Positions 42,855-50,811 of a stretch of 64,000 nt of DNA are shown here, piece by piece. The position numbers and the translations under genes were made by a program. Source of the DNA: JAGVSR01 sp963825555. Lineage in GTDB: Bacteria; Pseudomonadota; Alphaproteobacteria; Rhizobiales; Hyphomicrobiaceae. The notes beneath the pieces were generated by a model, which saw nothing but the letters and a program-made list of their open reading frames with translations, searched no databases and had not been told where the DNA came from. Location: positions 1-64,000 of the forward strand of contig CAWGTZ010000011.1 of assembly GCA_963825555.1 (NCBI GenBank). The letters are read 5' to 3'. Within the stretch, counting starts at the first letter, position 1, and each line of letters opens with the position of its first letter.

Positions 42855-44249
42855 ATGTCAGCCCCTCAAAGTGGCGTTTCCGCCGACCGCGTAGCAGCCC
42901 TGCTCGCCCGAGAACGCAGTGTTTTCGCCCAGCGCACGCCCAGATCCAAATCTTTGGCCGATGAAACGGCGAAGCATTGGCTCAACGGCGTGCCGATGCA
43001 CTGGATGGTCGACTGGGGCACGCCATACCCGCTGTTCGTGAGTGAGGCTGCCGGCGTATCGCTCACCGACGCCGACGGTAACACCTACGTCGATTTCTGC
43101 CTCGGCGACACCGGCGCCATGTTCGGACATTCGCCGCACACCGTAGCCGAAGCCATTCGCCGACAGGCCGGTCGCGGCTTGACCACCATGCTGCCGAGCC
43201 CGGATGCGGCCATCGTCGGGGATCTTCTGGCGAAACGCTTCGGACTGCCGTTCTGGCAAGTGACGGCCACGGCCTCGGATGCCAATCGTTCCGTCATCCG
43301 CTGGGCACGCGCGGCGACGGGACGACGCAAAATCCTCGTGTTCAATGGCTGCTACCACGGCGCGGTGGACGATACTTTCGTGGCGCTTGAAAACGGCAAG
43401 CCGCGCAATCGCCCGGGACTTGTCGGCGAGGTCCGCGATGTCACGGCTGATACCATCGTGATCGAATTCAACGATCTTGCCTCTTTAGCGACTGCTCTGG
43501 CTACGCAAGAGATTGCACTCGTGCTCACCGAGCCGGTTATGACCAATTGCGGCATGGTGCTGCCCGATCCCGGTTATCACGACGCATTGCGCCGGCTCAC
43601 GCGCGAGCACGGATCGCTCTTGTGCATCGACGAGACACATACGATCAGCTCGGGGGCCGGAGGCTACACGGCCACGCACGGCCTTGAGCCGGACTTCTTC
43701 GTCATGGGCAAGCCCATCTCGGGCGGCGTACCGGCGGCGATTTACGGTTGGACCGATGCCGTCGACCTGCGGCTCAAGGCGTATCTCACCGATCGCGAAC
43801 CGGGCTACAGCGGCATAGGCACGACCCTGTCGGGCAGCGCACTGCAACTAGCCTGTATGCGCGCCGTGCTGGAAAATATCCTTACCGACGAGGTGTATGC
43901 ACGGGCACTTCCTCTTGCGGAGTCGCTTGAGGATGGCATCGGCGAACTGATCCGCCATCACGATCTTCCCTGGCACGTCGTGCGCGTCGGACTGAGGGCA
44001 GAAATCGTCTCCGCCTCCGAGCATCCGCGCAATGGCACGCAAGCCCTACTTTTTGCCCACTCCGAGGCCGAGCACGCACTGCACCTCTATTGCCTGAACC
44101 GCGGCGTCGTCATCACGCCGTTTCACAACATGATGCTGGTCTGTCCCCAAACGCGCGCCGATGACGTGGCGCGGCTCCTCGACGCCCTCGACGGCGCTAT
44201 GGCGGAAATCTCCGGCAAGCTGCCCGCCCGCTCGACCGCCACCGTCTGA
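42855..44249 (+). CDS. class III (PLP, fold type I) aminotransferase
   Basis: A 464-residue PLP enzyme of the class III aminotransferase / glutamate-1-semialdehyde mutase group. The PLP lysine lies in FVMGKPISGGVPAAIYG, and the Asp binding the pyridine nitrogen is in LLCIDETHTISSG. The phosphate-binding loop normally containing Gly-Ser-x-Ala reads TATASDANRSVIRWAR. The overall pattern resembles glutamate-1-semialdehyde aminotransferase, but it is unlikely to be HemL because the gene is coupled (13 bp) to a PuuA-like ligase. A role in amine or omega-amino-acid catabolism is inferred. It is divergent from recJ. Confidence 0.87.
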   Translation: MSAPQSGVSADRVAALLARERSVFAQRTPRSKSLADETAKHWLNGVPMHWMVDWGTPYPLFVSEAAGVSLTDADGNTYVDFCLGDTGAMFGHSPHTVAEAIRRQAGRGLTTMLPSPDAAIVGDLLAKRFGLPFWQVTATASDANRSVIRWARAATGRRKILVFNGCYHGAVDDTFVALENGKPRNRPGLVGEVRDVTADTIVIEFNDLASLATALATQEIALVLTEPVMTNCGMVLPDPGYHDALRRLTREHGSLLCIDETHTISSGAGGYTATHGLEPDFFVMGKPISGGVPAAIYGWTDAVDLRLKAYLTDREPGYSGIGTTLSGSALQLACMRAVLENILTDEVYARALPLAESLEDGIGELIRHHDLPWHVVRVGLRAEIVSASEHPRNGTQALLFAHSEAEHALHLYCLNRGVVITPFHNMMLVCPQTRADDVARLLDALDGAMAEISGKLPARSTATV

Positions 44250-44262
44250 ATCCAGGACCCCC

Positions 44263-45645
44263 ATGATCACGCCGCCAGATCGCGCCGAACTCGCCAGGGA
44301 AGCCAAAGCCTTCCTCGATGGAAATCCGGACATCCGCCAGATCTATCTCATCTACACCGACCTTGGCGGCGTGCAGCGCGGCAAGCTGTTGACGCGCGCC
44401 GAATTGCTCCCGGCGTGGGAGAATGGTCGCTTCATGGCCTGCTCGGCCATGTCGATGGACGTTACGGGCCGTGACGTGGAAGAAACCGGTATGATCTGGG
44501 AGACGGGAGACGCCGATCACCTGCTCTGGCCCGTACCGGGAACATTAAAACGCAAACCCTGGGGGAACGTCCCGCAGGCTCAGTACCTCGGCAGCTTTCA
44601 TGAGCTGGATGGTAAGGGCGCAATAGCCGAGCCGCGTCATGCACTCAAACGCGTCATCGACCGCTTCGAGGAGTTTGGCTTGAAGCCCGTCGCCGCGGTC
44701 GAACTCGAGTTCTATCTTCTCGACCGCGACCACGCCCTTGCCGGCCGTCCTCAGCCGCCCAAGGGCCTCACTGTTCCCGAACAGCAGCGGCACTATCAGG
44801 GCTACTACCTCCAGGACCTCGAAGACTTCGCACCGCTCTTCAACGATCTCTACGCCGCCGCCGAGGCACAGGAGCTTCCTATCGAAGCCCTGCTGTCGGA
44901 ATACTCACCCGGACAAATGGAGATCGGCCTCAGGTACCGCACCGATGCCCTCCAGGCCTGCGACGAGGCCATTCAGTTCAAGCGCCTCGTCAAGGCCGTC
45001 GCGGAAAAGCACGGCCTCATGGCGAGCTTCATGGCCAAACCCTATTCCAACTGGTCTGGCTGCGGCATGCACCTGCACGTGAGCCTGGCCGGGGACGATG
45101 GGAAGAATATCTTTGCCTCCGACGAAGAGATCGCAAACGAGCTCCTGCGGCAGGCCATTGGCGGGATGAAAGCAACCATGGCCGAAGGCATGGCTATCTT
45201 CGCGCCGAATGCGAATTCCTATCGGCGGTTCCGCAAGGCGAGCTACGCACCCATCGCGCCAAATTGGGGCTTCAACAATCGCTCGGTCTCCTTGCGCATT
45301 CCCGCTGGCAAGGGCCAGGCCCGGCATGTCGAGCATCGCGCCTCAGGAGCAGATGCCAACCCCTATCTGGCAATGGCCGCCGTGCTTGCGGGTGTCCATC
45401 ATGGGTTGAAGAACCGCATGGATCCAGGCCCCATGGTTGAGGGCAACGGTTACGAGCAGCCTGCCGACCCCATGCCGACCAACTGGTTTGCGGCGCTGGA
45501 AAAATTCAAGAATTCGGATTTTATCGCCGACTACTTTGGAACGACCTTCGTCGATATTTTCGCAACAATTAAGGAAATTGAAGCAGACCGGTTCTTTGCC
45601 GAGCCCCAGCCGCTGGATTTTGAGTATTATTTGCGTACCGTCTAA
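44263..45645 (+). CDS. glutamine synthetase-family ligase (PuuA-like, gamma-glutamyl amide/amine ligase)
   Basis: A 460-residue GS-fold ligase that would join glutamate to an amine with ATP hydrolysis. The beta-grasp N-domain (QIYLIYTDLGGVQRGKLL) and catalytic domain are complete. Metal-binding Glu residues lie in AVELEFYLLD and SEYSPGQMEIGLRY, a catalytic His is in GCGMHLHVSL, and the substrate/phosphate Arg is in FNNRSVSLRIP. The Tyr adenylylation site of GlnA is absent, and similarity is to gamma-glutamylpolyamine synthetases. ATG 44263 follows AGGACCCCC. It is the second gene after a class III aminotransferase; substrate unknown (polyamine, ethanolamine or aromatic amine possible). Confidence 0.9.
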   Translation: MITPPDRAELAREAKAFLDGNPDIRQIYLIYTDLGGVQRGKLLTRAELLPAWENGRFMACSAMSMDVTGRDVEETGMIWETGDADHLLWPVPGTLKRKPWGNVPQAQYLGSFHELDGKGAIAEPRHALKRVIDRFEEFGLKPVAAVELEFYLLDRDHALAGRPQPPKGLTVPEQQRHYQGYYLQDLEDFAPLFNDLYAAAEAQELPIEALLSEYSPGQMEIGLRYRTDALQACDEAIQFKRLVKAVAEKHGLMASFMAKPYSNWSGCGMHLHVSLAGDDGKNIFASDEEIANELLRQAIGGMKATMAEGMAIFAPNANSYRRFRKASYAPIAPNWGFNNRSVSLRIPAGKGQARHVEHRASGADANPYLAMAAVLAGVHHGLKNRMDPGPMVEGNGYEQPADPMPTNWFAALEKFKNSDFIADYFGTTFVDIFATIKEIEADRFFAEPQPLDFEYYLRTV

Positions 45646-45732
45646 TTTCTACTCAGACTTATTCACACTAGCGCAGAATCTTATTCGCAGTTCAGTTCGC
45701 TGGGCGCGCGTTTTTGATAAGGACGTTGTGGA

Positions 45733-46164
45733 ATGCGCTCGGATCCGGAAGGGGTTCTCGAAGGCGCCCTGAGGGCCCACGCCATGGGCGATCTGCAAGC
45801 GGCCGCGGCTTATTTTGCCGACGATGTGATTTTTGCAATTTGCATAGAGAAGGACGTCCTTTCATTCGGCGGTCAGGTCTCGGGACGTTCCGCCATGGTG
45901 GAAACATGGCGAAAAATCGCAAGCGCATTTGCTCTGGTGCGATTTGAAAGCCGCAGTTTGATCGCAACAGAGGAAATAGCCCGCTGCCAGGTGGACTTTT
46001 CATTTTTCCACAAGACCAGCGGAAGACTCTTCGAAGGCGTAATGCGGATCGTCGCCGAGGCGAACGAGGGAAAAATTATCCACTATTGCGAATACCACGA
46101 GCAGGATCGCATTCGTGCCTTCATGCGCCTCGTGGAAGGCAACGCAAATGAAGACACGGCCTGA
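45733..46164 (+). CDS. NTF2-like / SnoaL-like protein
   Basis: A 143-residue alpha+beta-cone protein. The pattern of N-terminal helix (VLEGALRAHAMGDLQAAAAYFADDVIFAI), Gly-rich turn (SFGGQVSGRSAMVETWRKI) and long beta strands ending in GKIIHYCEYHEQDRI is typical of the NTF2/SnoaL family, where the pocket binds a small hydrophobic or amine-derived ligand. It lies 87 bp after the ligase gene on the same strand and abuts the stop codon of the convergent amidotransferase gene (TGATCA). Enzyme or binding role unknown. Confidence 0.7.
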   Translation: MRSDPEGVLEGALRAHAMGDLQAAAAYFADDVIFAICIEKDVLSFGGQVSGRSAMVETWRKIASAFALVRFESRSLIATEEIARCQVDFSFFHKTSGRLFEGVMRIVAEANEGKIIHYCEYHEQDRIRAFMRLVEGNANEDTA

Positions 46165-46887
46165 TCAGAGCCCAATCTGCATTAGGTTGCGATAAACGGC
46201 TCGCGACATGGACAGAAAATTCTCCATGTTGCGGTGTGCCTCCGCCTCGAACCGGTCGATGGCGCCTTCGCCCTGCAGACTATCGAGCTGATTTCGATAT
46301 GCAGGCACGCACGACCAGTCACGCACAGTATGCGGCTCCACCTCCAGATGCCCCTGAATGCCCCAGGCCCGCGGCGCATAGCGAACCGCCTGCACCCGGC
46401 ACTGGGGAGAGGACGCGAGAAGCTCAGCGCCCTCCGGAAGTTCGGCAACATGAACGCCATGCCACTGCACGCAGGGCATCTCTTCGGACAGACCTCCAAA
46501 GAGAGCATCCTCACCGGCCGCACTGTTGAAGCGCATCGGTATGACGCCGATTTCGGGCGGTGACAGAGGCCCGCACGTCCCGCCCAGCGCATCTGCCAGC
46601 AATTGATGGCCGAGGCAGACCCCGAGTACCGGGCGCGCGATCTCGCGTACGAATTTGCGGATGGCCTTCTTCTCGTCGGCGAGCCAGGGATGGTCTGCCA
46701 AATCCCAGACGTCCATCGGGCCACCCATAACCCAGAGTTGATCGTAGGCTTCGAGGGAGGGAATGCGATCGCCGTGCGTGAAATGCACGGTGTCGATCAC
46801 CCCGCCGTCTTCACGCAGAAAGGTTCCGAGCGTGCCGGGGCCTTCGCTGTCGTGGTGTTGAAAAACGAGAACCCGCACGCGCTTCAC
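46165..46887 (-). CDS. type 1 glutamine amidotransferase (class I GATase domain)
   Basis: A 240-residue stand-alone triad amidotransferase. The nucleophile elbow GVCLGHQLLADALGG contains the catalytic Cys, the His and Glu lie in GIQGHLEVEPHTV, and the oxyanion region WVMGGPMDVWD is present. Stand-alone members include gamma-glutamyl hydrolases such as PuuD and GuaA-like proteins, so hydrolysis of a gamma-glutamyl product of the neighbouring PuuA-like ligase is plausible. It lies 15 bp downstream of glpX on the same strand, so it could be read with the glpX-hom-alaC operon. It is convergent with the NTF2-like gene with no spacer. Confidence 0.82.
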   Translation of the reverse strand: MKRVRVLVFQHHDSEGPGTLGTFLREDGGVIDTVHFTHGDRIPSLEAYDQLWVMGGPMDVWDLADHPWLADEKKAIRKFVREIARPVLGVCLGHQLLADALGGTCGPLSPPEIGVIPMRFNSAAGEDALFGGLSEEMPCVQWHGVHVAELPEGAELLASSPQCRVQAVRYAPRAWGIQGHLEVEPHTVRDWSCVPAYRNQLDSLQGEGAIDRFEAEAHRNMENFLSMSRAVYRNLMQIGL

Positions 46888-46902
46888 TCCGACCGCAACG
46901 GC

Positions 46903-47889
46903 TCAAGCAGGGAAGCGCGCGCCGATGTCGCGGAACCGCGTCTTGATGCGGCGGACCGTGCCGCTCTTTGAGCGCATGACAACCGACTCGGTCTCGGCAA
47001 AGTCTCCGCGGAAATGCACCCCATCGAGCAGGGAACCGTCGGTCACGCCTGTCGCCGAGAAAATCACGTCGGCAGAGGCCATGTCCTCGAGATGAAACTT
47101 CCGGTTGATGTCGGTGATGCCCATGCTCGCGGCGCGGATGCGCTCATCGTCATTCGAAGGCTTCAGGCGCCCCTGGATCTGGCCGCCAACGCAGCGCATT
47201 GCTGCGGCTGCCAGCACGCCCTCCGGCGCGCCGCCACTACCCATGTAGATGTCAATACCCGTTTCGCGCGCGTCCGTCGTCCACATCACGCCGGCAATAT
47301 CGCCGTCCGGGATGAGCCGAACGGCAGCGCCGGCCTCCCGCACCGCCCTCACGAGATCGACATGCCGTGCTCGGTCGAGGATGCAGGCTGTGATTTCTGA
47401 AACGGGCACCCCCTTGGCATCCGCCAAGTCACGGATGTTTTCACCGGGCGACTTGTCGAGATCGACGACGCCAGCAGGATAGCCCGGACCGATCGCGATC
47501 TTATCCATATACATGTCGGGGGCATTGAGCAGGCCGCCCTTCTCGGAAATGGCAAGAACGGCGAGAGCGTTCGGCATCGACTTGGCACAAATCGTGGTGC
47601 CTTCCAGCGGATCGACTGCAATGTCGACCTCGGGACCATCGCCGGAGCCGACGGTCTCGCCAATGTAGAGCATCGGTGCTTCGTCCATTTCGCCCTCACC
47701 GATCACGACCGTACCATTGATGGCAAGCCGGGCGAGCTCACGCCGCATAGCGTCCACTGCAGCTTTGTCGGCAGCCTTCTCGTTCCCGCGCCCGCGCAGC
47801 CGGGCAGCCGCAATGGCAGCAGCCTCCGTCACCCGCGCGACTTCGAGCACGAGGACCCGTTCGAGTCCCACCAAGCGCTCAGTGCTCAT
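46903..47889 (-). CDS. glpX: class II fructose-1,6-bisphosphatase GlpX
   Basis: EC 3.1.3.11, gluconeogenesis / Calvin-type cycles. The 328-residue GlpX protein shows the metal and phosphate loops VIGEGEMDEAPMLYIGE and DPLEGTT, and the later segments MDKIAIGPGYPAGVVDL and IDIYMGSGGAPEGVLAAAAMRCVGGQ, typical of the class II fold. It follows hom by 51 bp on the same strand. An ordered operon alaC-hom-glpX is conserved in many Hyphomicrobiales. It is complete with a normal start MSTERLVGLERVLV. Confidence 0.96.
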   Translation of the reverse strand: MSTERLVGLERVLVLEVARVTEAAAIAAARLRGRGNEKAADKAAVDAMRRELARLAINGTVVIGEGEMDEAPMLYIGETVGSGDGPEVDIAVDPLEGTTICAKSMPNALAVLAISEKGGLLNAPDMYMDKIAIGPGYPAGVVDLDKSPGENIRDLADAKGVPVSEITACILDRARHVDLVRAVREAGAAVRLIPDGDIAGVMWTTDARETGIDIYMGSGGAPEGVLAAAAMRCVGGQIQGRLKPSNDDERIRAASMGITDINRKFHLEDMASADVIFSATGVTDGSLLDGVHFRGDFAETESVVMRSKSGTVRRIKTRFRDIGARFPA

Positions 47890-47940
47890 GCCCGTCTTCC
47901 TCCTAAATGGGCGCGCCCCAGCAAGGCGACCCCTTCGTTT

Positions 47941-49257
47941 CTAGAGTTCTTCGATGCGTATCATCTGCGGCCTGGCGACGACCTTGCCATCTGCCTCGAT
48001 TGCATCGAGCGCCTTGCGGATGCTCTCTTCGGTCGTCTCATGCGTGATAAGAACGACGGGAGCGGCTACGTCTTCACCTGGACGTCCATCGCCACCGGCC
48101 GGCTGCTTGCGCTGCACGATACTCTCCAGTGAGACTCCGCGATCGCCCATGCGTTTGGCGATGGCGGCCATGGCGCCGGGCCGGTCGATGACCGAGAGGC
48201 GGACATAATAAGACCCGTGATGGCCTGAGAGGCTTGCCTTCTTGAAAGGTTTCAGCTGCGCGACCGGCTTCAGGAACGGCGGCAGCACGAGCCCGCGGGC
48301 GACGTCGATGATGTCGCTGGCAACCGCCGAGGCCGTCGGCTTGGATCCGGCACCCGGGCCAACGAGAAGTACCGAGCCGGAGAAATCACCCTCGATCGCC
48401 ACGCAGTTCGTGACGCCCGAAACCTGTGCAATGGTGGCTTCTTTGCGAACGAACGCGGGGTGCACGCGCGCCTCGATCCCGGTCGGCGTGCGCTCGGCAA
48501 CCCCCAGGAGCTTGATGCAGTATCCAAGGTTGCGCGCGGCCTCGATATCCGCCGCATTGATCGACTGGATGCCTTCGATGTGGATCTGATCGGTGGCAAG
48601 CCTAGTGCCGAAGGCAAGGCTCGTCAGCAGCGCGAGTTTATGAGCCGCATCGAACCCGCCAATGTCGAAGGTCGGATCGGCCTCCGCGTAACCCTTCGCC
48701 TGCGCATCCTTCAGAACGTCGTCGAACGCCAAATGCTCGTCCTGCATCTTGGAAAGAATGTAGTTGCAGGTTCCATTCAGGATGCCATAGACGCGCTTCA
48801 CCTCGTTGGCGGCCAGCGCCTCTCGCAACGTCTTGATGACCGGAATGCCGCCGGCAACGGCGGCCTCGAAGTTGAGTGCGACACCGTTCTTTTCTGCCAG
48901 ACGCGCCAGTTCGATACCGTGCTTGGCAAGCAGCGCCTTGTTGGCGGTGACGACATGCTTCTTGGCCTTGAGGGCGGCCTCCACGGCCTCGCGTGCGACG
49001 CCCTCGTCGCCGCCGATGAGTTCGACGAAGCAATCGATGGCGGGGTCCTTGGCGAGCGCAACGGGATCGTCGAACCATTTGGCGTCGCCCAACTCTATGC
49101 CACGCACCTTGTCGCGGTTGCGGGCGGATACGCCGGCCACGACGATGCTGCGCTCCAGCGTCTCCGTCAGGCCCACACCGTGGGTCTGGAGCAGTTGCAG
49201 CAATCCGGCTCCGACGGTGCCAAGCCCGGCGACGCCGAGTTTCAAGGGCTCTTTCAT
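47941..49257 (-). CDS. hom: homoserine dehydrogenase
   Basis: EC 1.1.1.3: aspartate-semialdehyde to homoserine, entry to threonine, methionine and isoleucine. The 438-residue protein has an N-terminal NAD(P) Rossmann motif GVAGLGTVGAGLLQLL, the catalytic domain with NGTCNYILSKMQ and AYADPTFDIGG-type segment (YAEADPTFDIGGFDAAHK), and a C-terminal ACT domain (YYVRLSVIDRPGAMAAIAKRMGDRG) for threonine feedback. It lies 24 bp after alaC on the same strand. No attenuator or riboswitch was seen in front. Confidence 0.97.
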   Translation of the reverse strand: MKEPLKLGVAGLGTVGAGLLQLLQTHGVGLTETLERSIVVAGVSARNRDKVRGIELGDAKWFDDPVALAKDPAIDCFVELIGGDEGVAREAVEAALKAKKHVVTANKALLAKHGIELARLAEKNGVALNFEAAVAGGIPVIKTLREALAANEVKRVYGILNGTCNYILSKMQDEHLAFDDVLKDAQAKGYAEADPTFDIGGFDAAHKLALLTSLAFGTRLATDQIHIEGIQSINAADIEAARNLGYCIKLLGVAERTPTGIEARVHPAFVRKEATIAQVSGVTNCVAIEGDFSGSVLLVGPGAGSKPTASAVASDIIDVARGLVLPPFLKPVAQLKPFKKASLSGHHGSYYVRLSVIDRPGAMAAIAKRMGDRGVSLESIVQRKQPAGGDGRPGEDVAAPVVLITHETTEESIRKALDAIEADGKVVARPQMIRIEEL

Positions 49258-49281
49258 GGGATCTGGGATTCTTCCGAAAAG

Positions 49282-50544
49282 CTAGCGGCTGGCCTTTTGC
49301 GGGATGGCGACGAGGTTATCGGCGGTTTCGGTGCCCTGCGAGAAGAACTTCTTCACGTTGCGCGCGGCCTGCCGGATGCGATGTTCGTTTTCCACCAGCG
49401 CGATGCGTACGAAGCCTTCGCCATATTCACCGAAGCCGAGGCCCGGCGAGACAGCGAGATCCGCCTTTTCGATGAGCAGCTTGGAGAACTCGACTGAGCC
49501 CAGTTGCCGGAAAGGCTCGGGAATCGGGCACCAGGCGAACATGGTGGCGGGCGGCGGCGGGATCATCCAGCCGGCCCGTTCGAAACTCTCCACGAGACAG
49601 TCGCGACGCGCCTTGTAGGTCTGGCGAATTTCCTCCACGCAGTCCTGCGGTCCGTTGAGCGCCGCTGCGGCCGCGACCTGCACCGGCGTGAAGGCGCCGT
49701 AGTCGAGATAGGACTTCACGCGCGCCAGCGCACCTATGAGGCGCTCGTTGCCGACCGCGAAACCCATGCGCCAGCCCGGCATGTTGTAGGTCTTCGAAAG
49801 CGAGGTGAACTCGACCGTCATGTCCATGGCGCCGGAAACCTGCAGCACCGAAGGTGGCGGGTTATCATCGAAATAGAGTTCGGCGTAGGCGACGTCTGAA
49901 AGGATGATGAGGTCGAGGCGCTTCGCCAATTCCACGGCGTCCTTGTAGAAATCCAAACTCGCCACCATCGCCGTCGGGTTCGACGGGTAGGAGAGAATGA
50001 AGCCCAATGGCTTGGGAATTGTATGGCGGACCGCATGCTCCACGGCGCGGAGGAAGTCTTCGCCCGTATCCGCGGGGACATGGCGCACGGACGCACCCGC
50101 AATGAGGAAACCGAACTCGTGAATGGGGTAGGTCGGGTTCGGCACGATCATGACATCGCCAGGCGCGGTGATCGCCTGGGCCATGTTGGCGAAGCCCTCC
50201 TTTGACCCCAGCGTCGCAACGATCTGCGTCTCAGGATCGAGCTTCACGCCGAAGCGGCGCTCGTAGTAGCTGGCCTGAGCTCTGCGCAGCCCCGGAATAC
50301 CCTTGGATGCCGAATAGCGGTGGGTCCGCGGCTTGGACACGGTTTCAACCAGCTTGGCGACGATATGGGGCGGGGTGGGCAGGTCGGGGTTGCCCATACC
50401 AAGATCGATGATGTCCGCCCCTCCGGCGCGCGCAGCCGCCTTCAGCCGGTTGACCTCGGCGAAGACATAAGGCGGCAAGCGCTTGATACGGTGGAAATCC
50501 TCGATCACGTCCGCAGGTTCTTTCGACAGTCGGGTCAACACCAT
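49282..50544 (-). CDS. alaC: AlaC-type PLP aminotransferase (alanine/LL-diaminopimelate aminotransferase family)
   Basis: A 420-residue class I/II aminotransferase. Conserved elements are FHRIKRLPPYVFAEVN at the N-terminus, IIDLGMGNPDLPTPPHIV, PNPTYPIHEFGFLIAG, the PLP-binding region SDVAYAELYF and the Schiff-base Lys in FTSLSKTYNMPGWRMGF. It closely follows E. coli AlaC (glutamate-pyruvate aminotransferase) along its length; in this order of bacteria the same gene is often labelled LL-diaminopimelate or aspartate aminotransferase. ATG 50544 (MVLTRLSKEPADVIEDFHRI) is chosen because extending to 51123 would run through the phaC promoter and coding sequence. It is first gene of alaC-hom-glpX. 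Confidence 0.9.
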   Translation of the reverse strand: MVLTRLSKEPADVIEDFHRIKRLPPYVFAEVNRLKAAARAGGADIIDLGMGNPDLPTPPHIVAKLVETVSKPRTHRYSASKGIPGLRRAQASYYERRFGVKLDPETQIVATLGSKEGFANMAQAITAPGDVMIVPNPTYPIHEFGFLIAGASVRHVPADTGEDFLRAVEHAVRHTIPKPLGFILSYPSNPTAMVASLDFYKDAVELAKRLDLIILSDVAYAELYFDDNPPPSVLQVSGAMDMTVEFTSLSKTYNMPGWRMGFAVGNERLIGALARVKSYLDYGAFTPVQVAAAAALNGPQDCVEEIRQTYKARRDCLVESFERAGWMIPPPPATMFAWCPIPEPFRQLGSVEFSKLLIEKADLAVSPGLGFGEYGEGFVRIALVENEHRIRQAARNVKKFFSQGTETADNLVAIPQKASR

Positions 50545-50811
50545 GGGCCGCCGGGGGCCACCGGCCCTCTGCCGCGACGGCAGGCAAACCACGTCTTTAC
50601 GCCCCGCCCAGGGCCTCAGTCCAGAGCCTCTTCCGGGGGACAGGGCATGGGCGTTGAAATCTTCACAGAAATGAGGCGCATGCAGAGGTTTCGCCAGGGG
50701 TCCGATGAAAGGCCGCAAGGTCCCCTTCTTAGGCTTGAACCAAAGAGCTATTCTGTTGTTTTCTGGCCTGTGTGATAGAATTGAAGGCCCTGTCATCGAA
50801 GTTAGGGCACC

